DNA of 64,000 nucleotides from Tigriopus japonicus (Eukaryota; Arthropoda; Copepoda; Harpacticoida; Harpacticidae): contig CM021312.1 of assembly GCA_010645155.1 (NCBI GenBank), forward strand, positions 904,935-968,934, in the 5' to 3' direction. Below the pieces are notes generated by a model. It worked only from the letters and a program-made list of their open reading frames with translations. It ran no database searches and was not told the DNA's origin. Both the position numbers and the translations under genes were made by a program. Below, in pieces: positions 11,792 through 23,570 of the stretch; within the stretch, counting starts at the first letter, position 1; each line of letters opens with the position of its first letter.

Positions 11792-14382
11792 TTCTAAGTG
11801 GAAACTTCGGGAGGGTTCTACGTAGATGAAAGTGTTTCTGAGAGCAAGCTCCTTGGGTTGAAATGTAACTAGTTCTTTCGTTTTAGATTGAAGAAAGAGC
11901 GCAAGCAAAACCCGTTTATCAAGGTTGGAGTGAGTGAGCTAGGCTTGTAGGGAGGATACGAAATGAGTTTGTGGCTCGACTCGATTCGCGGTTTTGTTGG
12001 GGACGAAAATCGAGGTATTGAATGTAATTCTAGTAAAAACTGGCCTGATAGCGGTTTTGAACCAGTCAAAATGTCGGATCACTGGCAGGGGAGATCAAAT
12101 TCATCCACATTGGAGAAAAGTTATCCTTAGACGGGTTGCCATTGTATTTATGGATGGGATTTATAAAACTTCAGACTTGTGAGTAGAACCGTAAAAAATA
12201 ATGCAAATTGATGGAGTGAAAAATGTAAAAAAAAAAACAAATGTGAAAAATGACCGGGGTCTTACGGAAAGATTTTCTAACATCACTTCATTTTTTTTCT
12301 CGGTTTTTAACATTAAATATAATTGTGAACCTTCAATCCCATTTTTCTAGTTGATAGTTCCTTTTTGAAAAAACTAGAAGACAAAATTGGGGATTTTTTT
12401 TATTAAGTGTCCAGCGATTATTTATCAAAGTTTGATAAATCCACTCCTATGAGGCTATTCTGACTTCAGATCAGTTCCAAGGCTTTTGTATCCAACTCAT
12501 GATGACCTGACCTCCTAACTGATTTGATCCAATGTTGAGTCGGCTCACGGGCTATGGCCCATCTGGATTCATTCTTGCATGCTAACAATGAAACTTAATG
12601 AAACGCATGAAACGTAAACGTTTCAGGTTTAACTTAGGCTCAATTGTCAAATTAAACTTGAATTTCCAGGCAACTTGCAATGTTTTTCGTTATTATTATC
12701 AAAATTTGCAAAGAGGCAAATATGACCAAAAGTGCAAATGAGACGCTTCCTTTTTTTACAGCTCTAGTTATGAGCCTCTTACTTGGGGCTTTTATATGTT
12801 TTCATTTTTAGGCTTCTGAATGAGTACCATACCAAATGACCATTTTAGATTTTTGTTGGAAGAAATGTGAAAAGTATGATTCCATTGAAACTAGCAGTAA
12901 AACTTACAAACATTAAATAAGAAAAAAACAATCAAATTAATTCCCTGGAACAATGAAAAAAATGGAAAATATATAATCCAATACCAAAGAAAAGACACAG
13001 AAGTTCATTTAACCATGGATTTTGGGGATCACCCAATGGATATATTTGTATTGTGTTAAAAACAGATCATTGGCCGTCAACAGATCTGTGATGTAGTACG
13101 GATCGTAATTTCAATCACATGGTTCCAATTATTTTACAATAAAAACTATCTAATTATTTTTGATAGATATGACAAGGGCTGATGTGCTAAAATTAGTATT
13201 ATTTTTTTAGGCCAAATTTGGTGGGATTTTTCATATATTTATAGCAGGAGTTTAGTGATTTTGTTGCAGATTCAGAAGATTTTTCTTTCAAGTGCAACAA
13301 AAGCTCAAAATATGCTTGAAAAACATAAATATGCTTAGTTGTAAAACTTGTTTCTGACCCACAAATGGATAAAGCATATTTTGACCATCTTTTACTATGA
13401 TGTTACTAGAAGAAGAAAGCCAACCAATGTAACTTTGCACCCAGTATCATGGAAAAGTAATTAAGTTAATTCGTATTTATTAATTATCTGATAATATGAT
13501 CAAGTCTTGTAACGTCTAGAATTTCTGCTCCACAATAAAATAGCAACTTTATCCAACCCCTATATAATGAGTTTCAAGAATTGCAAGGTTAAATAAAAGT
13601 AGTTAACAATACTGTTGCAAACAATAAAACAAATCTTGTTTGTTTGTAAATTGTTTTGCTTTTTTAGATATTTGTTTGTTTGGGAAAAATTTATATTATT
13701 TCCACATTAAAGCAATGTTGCCATCATGATTTGTCATAATTTCTAAATTAAACAATCATCTAACGATCATTTTTGACACAATTGGCAACTGCACAAACAA
13801 TTTTTACAAAAATTCACTTGTCAGCTGTCCTCATTCAAGACTTGTCAACAAATCTCAAAAACTGTTCTTTCTTTGCTGAGGGCTAAAATGGCTCGTATCA
13901 ATCCAAAACAAGTAACAATTGTTGATGATTAGGGCTGAATATTTTAGGTTAACTTTTTGGGCAAATTATGACATAATTAGGTTGCCAAAAATTACGTTTT
14001 AGGTTTTTTTTAGGTTGTATAGATAACACCTTTTCAGAGGCTATTTAGACCAAATATAGCCTTTTATTAATTGCTCTACACCAGTTTACTTTTTACAAGA
14101 GTAAAAGCAGTGGAGCAGAGACAGAGGCAGTGAAAACTTAATTTGGCAGTGGTGGGAAAGTGGTAGAAATGGCAGTATAGAAAATTTTGTGGTAGAGAAA
14201 TTTCTGAAGTGGCAGAATATGGCAAAAAGTGGAAGGGCAGGCAAAAAATCGACTAAAAAACGATGTCGAAAATTGTCGACCAAGAAAAGGAGATCAAAAA
14301 ATTTTGACCTAAAAAACGAGATCTAAAATTTGAGCCCTAAAAAACGAGATGAAATGATTAAAAACGAGAAAAATTCGGCTCA
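11792..14382. other. AT-rich intergenic region upstream of EDC4
   Basis: 2.6 kb without a supportable gene. The first few hundred bases should hold the EDC4 promoter. The remainder is very AT-rich, with poly-A/T runs. From 14090 to 14230 'tggcag' words recur, and from 14240 to 14380 the phrase 'ctaaaaaacgagat' recurs with variation, suggesting a simple-sequence or transposon edge running into the assembly gap. Confidence 0.5.
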
Positions 14383-14727
14383 NNNNNNNNNNNNNNNNNN
14401 NNNNNNNNNNNNNNNNNNNNNNNNNNNNNNNNNNNNNNNNNNNNNNNNNNNNNNNNNNNNNNNNNNNNNNNNNNNNNNNNNNNNNNNNNNNNNNNNNNNN
14501 NNNNNNNNNNNNNNNNNNNNNNNNNNNNNNNNNNNNNNNNNNNNNNNNNNNNNNNNNNNNNNNNNNNNNNNNNNNNNNNNNNNNNNNNNNNNNNNNNNNN
14601 NNNNNNNNNNNNNNNNNNNNNNNNNNNNNNNNNNNNNNNNNNNNNNNNNNNNNNNNNNNNNNNNNNNNNNNNNNNNNNNNNNNNNNNNNNNNNNNNNNNN
14701 NNNNNNNNNNNNNNNNNNNNNNNNNNN
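14383..14727. other. Assembly gap (345 N)
   Basis: Run of N. It separates the low-complexity 'aaaaaacgagat' repeat from a LINE fragment, so it most likely covers repetitive sequence. Protein frames that appear to run through it have no meaning inside it. Confidence 0.99.
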
Positions 14728-15226
14728 GCAGATCTGTACAACCTTTGAATAGTGGGTTGGTCAGGAATAGTATTCAAAAATTTGTCCAATCCTGCCTTAA
14801 ATGCTGTTAGAGGATCAGCTCCTACATATTCCCGACGAAGGCAAATAGGCAACAACAATGAAGGAGCCCGATAAAGAAGAGAGGAGGACTTCATTGTTCG
14901 AACTAGCCTTGATTCTTTAGGATTTGGAGGTGCTCTCAGAGCGCACGTAAAACCTCTACGATCGCTACAACTGATCTCAAATCCTGGGTTACGACAGAGC
15001 CCATGAATGCTCTTGAAAACATAAAGTATCAGATATCTTTCATACCTTCTCTGAGTACTGTACAACCCTAACTTCTGGAGCCTCTCCCAATACGAGAGCT
15101 CTCTCATTCCTGTGATGTTCCTAGTAAAACATCTTTGAACCTGCTCGACCTTTTGCAAACCTGCTGAACTCATTGGAGCCCAAATGGGTGAGGCATATTC
15201 AAGATGCGGCTGAACAATCGACTTTC
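14728..15226 (-). mobile_element. LINE (non-LTR retrotransposon) ORF2 3' fragment, copy 1
   Basis: On the minus strand this encodes the C-terminal part of a LINE reverse-transcriptase ORF, with segments such as LEYASPIWAPMSSAGLQKVE, RCFTRNITGMRELSYWERLQ and LRREYVGADPLTAFKAGLD. The same protein is found, rearranged, at 42851-43740. Similarity to that copy stops abruptly at about 15226 after 'cgactt', where P-element transposase sequence begins. The other side is lost in the gap. The reading frame is open here but lacks the catalytic RT core, so it is a truncated, inactive piece. Confidence 0.85.
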
Positions 15227-16402
15227 CAAGGCATCTTGGCTAAAGCGAGAGCACAAGATAAATTCAAGCCCCTCTTCATTCAAGAGACACTCTTGAAGGT
15301 CAAGGATTGACATGGTTGTCATAACCAATCCGGTTTGAATAGGCTTCCAGCTGATTTTTCCATTTTTCCCCACAATTTCCATGTTCAGGAATATGTCTTT
15401 GACCTCTCTCAACACCTGCAATGCTTCATGGTAATTTTGACCATTGAATTTAGACAGGGCCATTGTGATGGATCTTGAACACACGATGTCAAACCAAGTG
15501 CGTATTTTGTCAATGAACCAAGCCGTCACCAGACATTCTGGGGGAAATCCATGATTTTTGACGCAATAACGAAGACCGTGGGCTGTGGCATGATCCAGAA
15601 CTCTGAGTGAGGCGCCAACATTCATTTTGTCAAAGTGACTCGGATTCAGGGTTTTAAGATCTAATTTAGGAAAAAGTCTCAGATTATTTTTAGAGTCAAA
15701 TTCGACGAGCTTCTGGACATGTTTTAAGGATACGTTTCCTTGCGGAAGATTGGCCTTGACGCGAATATCTTCAGGAATTCTAAATTCATTCCCATTTCCC
15801 AAGGATGCTCGAATGTTCTTGAGGAGATGAGGCCTATCTGCAAGAAATGAGAGGGCTTCACCTTCCCAAGATGGATTAGGAATGCTGGTGGTCCAACTAG
15901 AATCTCTCCCAACATTCACCCCAAATGCTCGCCACATTGCCAAATTTGGGGCACCCATATCGCACGTCACGGCAACAACTTTCAATCCAATTTTTGATGC
16001 TTCATGAATGACTTTCTTAATGATATCGGCATACACTACTCCATTTGTGCTGTTTCCAGTGTAGTAATAAGCCACAGTTTGCTTCCAACGCGTGGCAATT
16101 CCTCCCAACATCACAACAAGGGCCTTCGAAGCATCACCATTGTGATCTGGTAAGGTCACATGACCAACAAGGCTATCCGATGAAGAATCGTAGAATTTGC
16201 CTGACGTTAGTGCCATTTCATCGAGTAGAAGGCAACAGAGTCTATCTTGTGGTGACATACATTCACTCTTGAGAGACATCATGCTGAAAACGTCATGGAG
16301 GATTCCTGACTCAAATTCTATATCTTGGGTTCGTCGTTGCAATGTCCTGACAGATGGTAGGGGAAATTTCTGTTCAATTAGAGCATTGTAACCTGATTGC
16401 AC
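15227..16402 (-). pseudogene. P-element/THAP9-type transposase, 5'- and 3'-truncated
   Basis: Continuous minus-strand frame of about 390 residues that matches the core of P-element/THAP9 transposases. It begins near GYNALIEQKFPLPSVRTLQR, then has the RNase H-like DDE residues: LLLDEMAL (first Asp, residue 61), VTCDMGAPN (second Asp, residue 148) and, after the large GTP-binding insertion region, FSQDALES, which holds the expected catalytic Glu near residue 391. The N-terminal THAP zinc finger is absent from the ORF, and the end is cut just after the Glu, where the frame runs out of frame into LINE sequence. No terminal inverted repeats were found. The long intact core suggests recent decay or domestication, but the lost ends favour a dead copy. 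Confidence 0.85.
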
Positions 16403-16470
16403 TCAGGTTTAAGCACTCTAGTTTAACCTATTGATAGCTAAACATTGATTGTATGTTTTTTTGGGGGTCC

Positions 16471-16611
16471 TTGAAGGTTTTTGCCAGACCGTTATTTCGG
16501 TACGTTGAAGGTCTTTGCACTACCGTTATTTTAATACATTGAAGGTCTTTGCCATATCGTTATTTCGGGACATTGAAGGTTTTAGTAAGGCCGTTTTTTC
16601 GGAACCTTGAA
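16471..16611. repeat. 34-bp tandem repeat, about four copies
   Basis: The word TTGAAGG recurs at 16471, 16505, 16539 and 16573, with TTGAA again at 16607, giving an exact 34-bp period. Each unit reads approximately TTGAAGGTCTTTGCCA followed by ACCGTTATTTCGG and a short tail, with a few substitutions per unit. It lies just upstream of the truncated P-element transposase. Confidence 0.85.
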
Positions 16612-17091
16612 CACTCGTTGATTGGTTCAAATGGTCGTCCTATAACAACTGGATTACAAACAGGCTTAAAACTCGAGAAATTAATTTTCCATTATTTTCA
16701 TGGCATGGTCCTAAATCATTTTTTGACATTCAAATTCATTTTTTTGTGATTTTGAAGTTTTTTTTCTATTTTGTGACTTCAGGACGTCCCGAAATCATAA
16801 AATGTCTCGAAATTACGGTTTCATACTAGTAAATACCAGTAAAAGTAAGTTATTCCTTAAATAACTGTAACATAGTACGTGCATTCTAAAATTAGTCACA
16901 CTATTACAATTTGAATACGAACAGTCTTGGCCAATAATGCAAAGAGAGAGAATTCGATATTGCTGAACGGGGAAAATCATTCTCTTTCAAGGTATTTGAA
17001 TTGAAAAATATGGTCATTTGGAAAAAAATAATTTTCTATAATCTGTATTTAAATGCATATAGCTAAAAATCACAATAGCCTCACAATCACG
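16612..17091. other. Intergenic spacer downstream of AP-3 mu
   Basis: AT-rich, with no supportable gene. It would contain the 3' UTR of the AP-3 mu gene (minus strand). Nothing else was recognised. Confidence 0.45.
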
Positions 17092-18774
17092 TTACATTCG
17101 AATTTGGAATCTTCCAGCTTTGGTGATGTACTTAACACCTTTGAATGGTTTATACTTTTCTCCATACAGATCCAGTCGACTAACTTTCAACCCCGACACA
17201 GCCGTTTGGGTTATCGTAAAAGACACATTCAAAGTGGGGTTGCTCTCCGGAGCAGCCGCTCCGCTTTGAATGTTGATCTGAAATAAAGACAAATACATTC
17301 AATTGTTATCATATCGGTGCCGTGGCTCAATTTGTGTTTGTTAAAGCTTACGGTGCCGCGAATGTTCGGAAGTTTTTGAGGGTCAATTTTACCAATGTCC
17401 CAATTAAGAACCTTGCTGACCGGATCAAAAGCATATTTGCCCTGGGAAGAAGTCAAGGTACAATTCAAAACGACTTTGGGCATGGGAATTTCGACCTTAA
17501 CGTTCTCGAGCTGCCGTCCCATGGTTTGCTTAGGGCCCAAAGTCAGATCAAGCTTTCCGTGTCCAGCTGGGCTAAAGTAGAGGTTGTGGCGAGCATAGAT
17601 CGGTATGGCCACTGCGTTTTGAGATCCGATCAAGTATGACATGAGACGAAAGCTCCCATCTGGAGGAATAAAGGACAAGATCTTTTCCGCCTGAAATAGA
17701 GATAATAAAATACGCAAATCCGATAAATCATTTGACCACCTTAGTCACTCGGGTTAACGTACCTCCCAGCGCTTAAATCGGACACAAGGATGAAAACTTG
17801 TGTCATCAAACATCCTCGGATTCATGAAGGACATTGTCAAATCCGGCATCCCGGTAAGCTTGACAACACAGTCGATCTATGAAACATGAGGTAAGAATAA
17901 CACTATTATTCCACTTCGAACACTGATCGAACTTTGTGTCCGTCCACAACTCACATATCCATGAATTTCCGCCGACACCATGCCCCCCGATGTGTCAATG
18001 ATGGCATCGACTTCCTCAATCACGTCAAAATAGGCTTCATTATTGGTATACTTGACGCCCGATCTTCGCCAAGGAACATTCGACAATTGTCCAGTGGGCA
18101 ACGTTTCAGAGACACTAGAATATGAGTATCAAGGCTAACAATAAGCGTCATCAAGCCTGAGACGTTACTCACTTTGATTTCCCCGTGACCGAATTCACCA
18201 CCGTGCGAAGAATATTGGGTGGCTTGATGAGCTCTTTCAAAATGTTTGACTCCGTGGCCAACGGAAATCCATTATCGAGCATTTCGTCGAGTAATTCATA
18301 AACGACCACGTAGTTGTCCTTGATGATCGTTTCGGAGCAATCATTGAAGTAGTCTCGAAACGTATCCACAACGCGATGCAAGAACTCAATCACAAACAAA
18401 GGTGGCACTGAAAACCAAACCAATAATCAAAAAAGGATTGTGCTAGCCACGACTTACTTCAATCAGTAATCTTTTACCTTCTGACTTGCAAACGGCCACG
18501 AAAAAGATGTTGCAACGATAAATCGAGATAAGGTAATGATGGGGTGTTTCAATCACTGGAGGCACATCGTCCATGGACAAGGCCTTGTTCTGGGCTTCAA
18601 AAAAGTAATCGCACACGGAGCGAGGAATCACGGCCTTCCAATGTTTCTCCATGAACACGTCACTATAACAAATTTCGTGAACATGACTTGAAAACATATG
18701 GAGGCAGATGACCACTAAACTTTCATCAATTGAACCTACCCAGACGAGTTGATCACGAAAAGGCTGTGTATCAT
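17092..18774 (-). CDS. AP3M1: AP-3 complex subunit mu
   Basis: Complete seven-exon gene on the minus strand: 18774-18740, 18662-18478, 18407-18173, 18114-17955, 17876-17763, 17690-17352 and 17277-17092. All introns are 58-78 nt with GT-AG ends, and every phase joins. The product is 417 residues, against 418 for human AP3M1, and is colinear with it: an N-terminal longin-like part (MIHSLFVINSSG, then DVFMEKHW, PPLFVIEFLHRVVDTF, ELLDEMLDNGFPLATESNIL), the linker LPTGQLSNVPWRRSGVKYTN, and a C-terminal mu-homology domain ending YGEKYKPFKGVKYITKAG. The mu chain of the heterotetrameric AP-3 coat binds tyrosine-based (YxxPhi) sorting signals and directs cargo from endosomes to lysosomes and lysosome-related organelles; the Drosophila counterpart is carmine. 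Nothing is missing, so it is presumably functional. Confidence 0.97.
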
Positions 18775-20268
18775 GCTGAAATTGTGTTCATGTAGAGCCG
18801 ATCTCCTAAAAGAAAATACTGCCAAGGAAAAGGATTACTTTTAGCTAACAGGTGATGTTGAAGTGTGAACAATGTGTAGTTAGTCAGCAATGTTTTGATT
18901 CGTCAGGCTTGCATGTTTCTATTTTCTTGACGAGATGAGTGGGCGTTTAAAAATTAATGCCACATGAGTAAAATATGATTGGTAACCTTAAGCTCATACA
19001 AGGATTCTAAATTTGGCATTAGTGCAAAACAAATATATCGTTGTTAAACGAAAGGGGACGTAGTAGGACTTTCAGCTAAAAAGCCGAATTCCAAACTGGC
19101 AAAATTGAGCTTTATTTGGGAGCCCTGGCAGAAATATTTTACAGAACCAATCACGAACGAGAACCAGGGTGAAATTGACAACCCTTAAAAAGGAGCAAGA
19201 ACGGGACCTACAAGATTAGCACTTCAACTTATTTAATCATGAAGGTCTTGCATGACAGAATCAATTTGGATGGTCCGTAAATTATTTAGAACTTAATTTC
19301 ATGGCGCTCTACTTTTGAAAATTTGGTGCTTGGTCTGGGAAATATGGTTTTCACCCCGAAATATCAATAATGGGGAAGGATCAATCACCAATGTTTGACT
19401 ATCTCATGTTTTTTTGCGATGAAAACAGAGGAAAAGGGTTAAAAATTACGAACATTCCCTATTGTACCTCGTGGCACCTGAACTTGAGTCTCTCCGTAAA
19501 ACAAGTCCTTTCTTAAGTCCTTTCAATCATTTAAACAATTAACATTTAGCCCCTTAACTTCCTCACTCTCACAAGCGTCACGGCAGCAGCAGGAGCTCCT
19601 CGTTTTCCTGGCATTCAATCTCGAAAACCAGGTCAAGTTAGCCCAAGCAAAGATTGCCACTGCGTTGGGTACTTGCCCTCTGCCAATTCCGCCTCTCTCA
19701 CCTTTCTCGCACTCTCTCAGCTTTGCTCCCTTTTTTGTGTTCTTGTTGCTGCCAAGGTCTGCTCACTCCTCCTTCTCCTTCTCCTACCACTCCCTCACTC
19801 CCAGAGAAGCCCCGTTCTCCAACACACCAACAGCAGATCTAGAGTTGGCCCAGCTCGGAAACTGTTTCAGTTTCAGCTGGCATTCAGGCAGTTCCCTACT
19901 GCCTTCCCGTTTAAGTGCAGAGGCTTTGGCAGGGAGAGTATTGGCTGTCTCTGCCGACGTTTTAGCCGTCCGTGGGCCGAGATGGAAGATTCCGAGCTGG
20001 TCAGCCCTGCTGACTCGTTGCGAGTTCAGCCTTAGAAGTGGGCAGAGCGAATAAGGGCCGACAGACAGACAGACTGCTTGCTGTGGCCATTGCAACTCGT
20101 GAGAACAGTCCAGTCAGAGTGCTACACACACCGAACGAAAAACAAAAATTCTGACAGAAAAAGTTCAAAACCAGGCAAAGTGGTCCAGTGCCGTGGGTGG
20201 ACAACCACTTTGGCTACTGCCACACCCACTGGAACCACCTACATTCCCTTCGGCCCGTAGAAAAGCAG
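18775..20268. other. Intergenic/promoter region with a likely non-coding first exon
   Basis: Lies between the AP-3 mu start (minus) and the next plus-strand unit, so it probably contains two divergent promoters. From about 19560 the base composition shifts to C/T- and G-rich sequence. At 20268 there is a strong splice donor, AAAAGCAG|GTAAGAAC, with no good long ORF before it. I read this as the non-coding first exon of the GTF3C6/BBX unit, with an undefined 5' end. Its short overlapping ORFs in all frames look incidental. Confidence 0.45.
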
Positions 20269-23029
20269 GTAAGAACATGGACAATGTTTTGTCCCAATGG
20301 GGGCCGCCTGCCCAGGCCTGCCAGCCTCCAAGGCTGCCTGCCGGCCCGTCAGACATAGTAACCCAATTCGCCAATTTAGAAATTTTGGGATGCTTTTTTA
20401 TGGTACATGAAACAGTTTTGTTAATGGAAAGTGGGGTTCCAAGGAAAGATACGAGTGTCAAGCATCGTTTGGAGCCGAAATTTTGGGATTAGAGAATACT
20501 TTTGAGTCATGAATGTTCGAAAATATTGTGTTCCTCTGGACTCCTGTCGTCCAGCTGTCGACAGCTTTGTCAAAATGGCGGCTGGCCGACAGCTTGCAAT
20601 CACCCAGCCCTTTAGCCCTTTTGCGGCCTATTTGAGGGGCATGCGGTTCACACATCTTGTGGATGGATAGGCTGTTGTTCAGTAAAGGGTGTTGGGAAGG
20701 CAAGGGGCTGCGGCACAAGCTTGAGCGAGCGGCAGTATGCAAAGTGAATTGAGGCCATGTCAATGCAAGCTTCTTGAGGCCAAGCTTGACGGCGGACGCA
20801 GTAAGGCAGGAGAGGAAAGGCGCCAGGAACAAACGGACCTAGATGATGAGATCGATGTGGCAGTCGCTCCGATTGACCTACCCATGCTATAAAGGATGAT
20901 TTCGGCCAGCGAAGGCATTTCGCCGCGAGAATGAGTAGACCCTCTTCTTACTGGAAGCACACAAGTACACATTTTGAGCGCAGCTTTGAATATCCTCCGA
21001 GTGAAAATCCCGATTAAGAACTTGCAACGCGTCTTGCACTATTTCTTCTTAGTTGAGCTGAAAGAACCCAAATAGAAGCTGGGACACTTCGATTGATGCA
21101 GATTTTTCTTTTGGACAAGACAAATTGGCTCCTGACAAGTGGTGAACTGCTGTCCTGTTTATATCATCAGATTAACTGAAAAACAATCCTTAGTATGAAG
21201 AAGACTCAATTTTACATCAATAATTTAGTCTAGGAAAACCCAAATGTCACAACTCTAAATCTCTAATTCATTGGTTTTCAAGCTGTGATTTCTTCAGCGG
21301 TTTGAAGACCTTGCCAACTATTGTTTTTGTTTGAACAACTATGTAAAGAACACCGATCCCCACCTGAAGGACGGTATGTTTGTTGTTCAAACATGAGATT
21401 TCTCACTACTTCAGATATAAAACGTTTTTATCCGCTTTGTGTATGTCCTTGATCAGTTAGCCAAACTAACCACCTTTTGATGAAATATTCCCACACCGAC
21501 GAGGACCTTGCCATCTCCGTTTTCTGAAGCTGTTTCCTCTGCTAGCTCCTCTTTAGCTGATGCACTTGACTTGGTGCATTTTTCTGTCAAACAGTTCCAA
21601 TTTACCTTTCCTACTTCTTCCCCGTCCTGCATTACCAATATCCTTCTGAGAAGGGATGTGTTTTGAAAATGTTCATTGAGTCTCAGTGCCTCCAACGCTT
21701 CCATCAAGTATCGATTGCAAAAAAAGCCTTGCCCGTGTTATCTGTAAATTGCATTTCGTCGGTGCTCCTGTCAATCGCTAAAGAAAGCCCTAAAACGGAG
21801 CTATCCCCGGCAGGGCGAGTGCAGAAGGCCTCGTCTCGGCCGACTATCACATTTTCATCGGAGCTCCCAAATAGGTTGGCGGGACGGCTTGTACCAACCC
21901 TACTTTCCTGAACGAGAGCAGCTAGCACGAGCAGCCACTGTCACAGAACAGCTGTGCTAACTGGGCCTGTAGCCCTTTGCTGGCTGCTGACTGCTGATTT
22001 TCCCGCTGTCGTGTCGTGTTCGTGCCATCATCCATGAATCCAAGCTGTTTGGGGCTGTTTTACAGTTGGCCGTGGTCCGTCGGTTGAAACGTCGTCTCGT
22101 CCTTCCTTCTGTGTGCTGTGGGCCACCGTCCATCCGTATCTCGGCTGGAGATCCATCACGGTGAGTGCCGTGGAGGACGGATCGCGGAATTTAGCCAGTG
22201 AAGTAAGTGGCTAAATTGACAGACGGGCTCGTGGCACTCAATCGGAGACAAATGATGCCCCTCATTCATACACAGGTGTAATATATTCGTGGCCATTGAG
22301 TGGCCACAATGTGACTTGTGTGTGTGAGGCCCATTGTCTTGTTTCTCTATGGTGAATCGAGGGCGAGAGAAAGAGACTTACACACGCACACTCACAAGGT
22401 GCTTTCCATTGCGTGGTTTGACCTCGATTGACCAGCTGTTCATTCTCGTCGCTTTGTCTCGACTGTGTTCCATTTTGAGGCCCGTGGGACGGAAGAGTAG
22501 GTCGCTGTGACTCAATCCATCCATCCGTTTCTCCATCTACGGAATGTATGTTCATGTACGGAGTGCACCACAATTTAGAGTAGCTCTTGCTTGCGTCTTT
22601 GTGCTTGCCGGAAAAGCGGCCTCATTTCTTTGACTGGTTTCTTGTACATTTTTTGACTGATCCCGTCGGTCTTTTTCAAATTGAGCTCTCTTTGATGTCT
22701 ATTGATCAGGCATGAAGACGTGCCTGCAGTCGAGTTGTATGTTCCACATCTTGGAGTGAGAGCAAAAAACGTCAGCTCAAAAGAAGGGAAAAAAGTGAGA
22801 CAAGGTCTACCGGGAAGGTACTCGTGCCTGGTTTTCTTGAATGTGAGGGGAAAAAAGCCAGACGTCTAGCCACTCATTTGCTATCGAAGCCAGTAGAAAG
22901 CTAATGAGATTTTTGGGACCAAAACTAGAGTAGGCCTTAGTGTCAGTTGCTTATCTGTTCCACACACAAAGGGAAACTATCGAAGATTGTTGGGATGCAG
23001 AAGCAATAATTCATCCAATTTTCTTTTAG
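20269..23029 (+). other. Putative 2.8-kb 5' UTR intron of the GTF3C6/BBX unit
   Basis: Bounded by GTAAGAAC at 20269 and the acceptor CCAATTTTCTTTTAG ending at 23029. A second good donor, CACG|GTGAGTGCC at 22161, follows a G/C-richer stretch (21950-22160) and may mark an alternative first exon and promoter. No protein-coding gene was recognised inside. Confidence 0.45.
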
Positions 23030-23125
23030 ATCCTATGGTCGCCGACAACAGTTCCCGTTCCGATTGAACCAAGGAAACCCCTTACGGACATGCCCAAATT
23101 ATCATGAAGCTAGTTGTCTAAGGAA
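23030..23125 (+). promoter_or_regulatory. 5' leader with three short upstream ORFs
   Basis: Between the splice acceptor at 23029 and the GTF3C6 ATG at 23126 there are three complete minimal upstream ORFs: 23035-23067 (10 codons plus stop), 23090-23107 (5 codons plus stop) and 23104-23121 (5 codons plus stop). The last two overlap. Such leaders usually lower and regulate initiation at the main ORF and depend on leaky scanning or re-initiation. Confidence 0.6.
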
Positions 23126-23545
23126 ATGTCGGCCACTGAAGGCAACAGCCCATCCAGTAACACCGGTGACAAGGCCCCCGAATTTCCATCCAATAGTGTC
23201 AATAACAGTGATTCTGAGTGGGAGAGTGATGGAGAGGAGCTGATTCATGTTGAATTAACCGGCATCTTTCAAGACGAACTCAAACGAAACCCGAACATTC
23301 AAATCAAGTTTATCGGGATAGAGTCCGAGCATCCAATAGTCCAATTAGGCAACCAAGTATTTGAAGGTGAACACTCGCAAACTCTTGGTACCTCAGTCAT
23401 TTTCAAGAAGAAAACAAGCGCCGATCCCAGTAGTGCTAATCTTGACCCGGTATTTCAACGACCCATCGGTGACTCCATAGAATATCTCTGTCGCTCTGAC
23501 AGTAAGTTGTTATGTAAACGTGTGTTTCTCAACGCCAAAAGTTGA
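23126..23545 (+). CDS. GTF3C6: General transcription factor IIIC subunit 6 (TFIIIC 35-kDa type)
   Basis: 139-residue ORF from the ATG at 23126. After a Ser/Asn/Asp-rich acidic leader it has the TFIIIC_sub6 domain: ELIHVELTGIFQDEL, IKFIGIESEHPIVQLGNQVF, EGEHSQTLGTSVIFKKK and EYLCRSDSKLLCKRVFL. This matches the order and core residues of human GTF3C6 (IGID.E.PI.QV, FEGEYEDTLGTCVIFEE). The subunit belongs to the TFIIIC complex that binds B-box promoters of tRNA genes for RNA polymerase III. The long acidic tail of the vertebrate protein is absent. The stop at 23543-23545 lies only 25 nt before the ATG of the BBX-like ORF in another frame. A consensus donor (A|GTAAGT, 23502) lies inside the last part of the domain; see the findings. 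Confidence 0.85.
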   Translation: MSATEGNSPSSNTGDKAPEFPSNSVNNSDSEWESDGEELIHVELTGIFQDELKRNPNIQIKFIGIESEHPIVQLGNQVFEGEHSQTLGTSVIFKKKTSADPSSANLDPVFQRPIGDSIEYLCRSDSKLLCKRVFLNAKS

Positions 23546-23570
23546 TTCTCGTCGCCTTAAAATTACAAGT

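Noticed and set aside
14240..14382. CRISPR-like spaced repeats ('aaaaaacgagat')
   Set aside because: Irregular spacing and low complexity in an animal genome; simple-sequence or transposon edge.
14330..15173. Long ORFs running across the N block
   Set aside because: Frames through the 345 N are artefacts; only the LINE-coding part after 14728 is real.
19654..20260. Overlapping ORFs of 60-129 codons in all frames in C/T-rich sequence
   Set aside because: No domain, many frames open at once because of base composition; better explained as promoter and 5' UTR exon.
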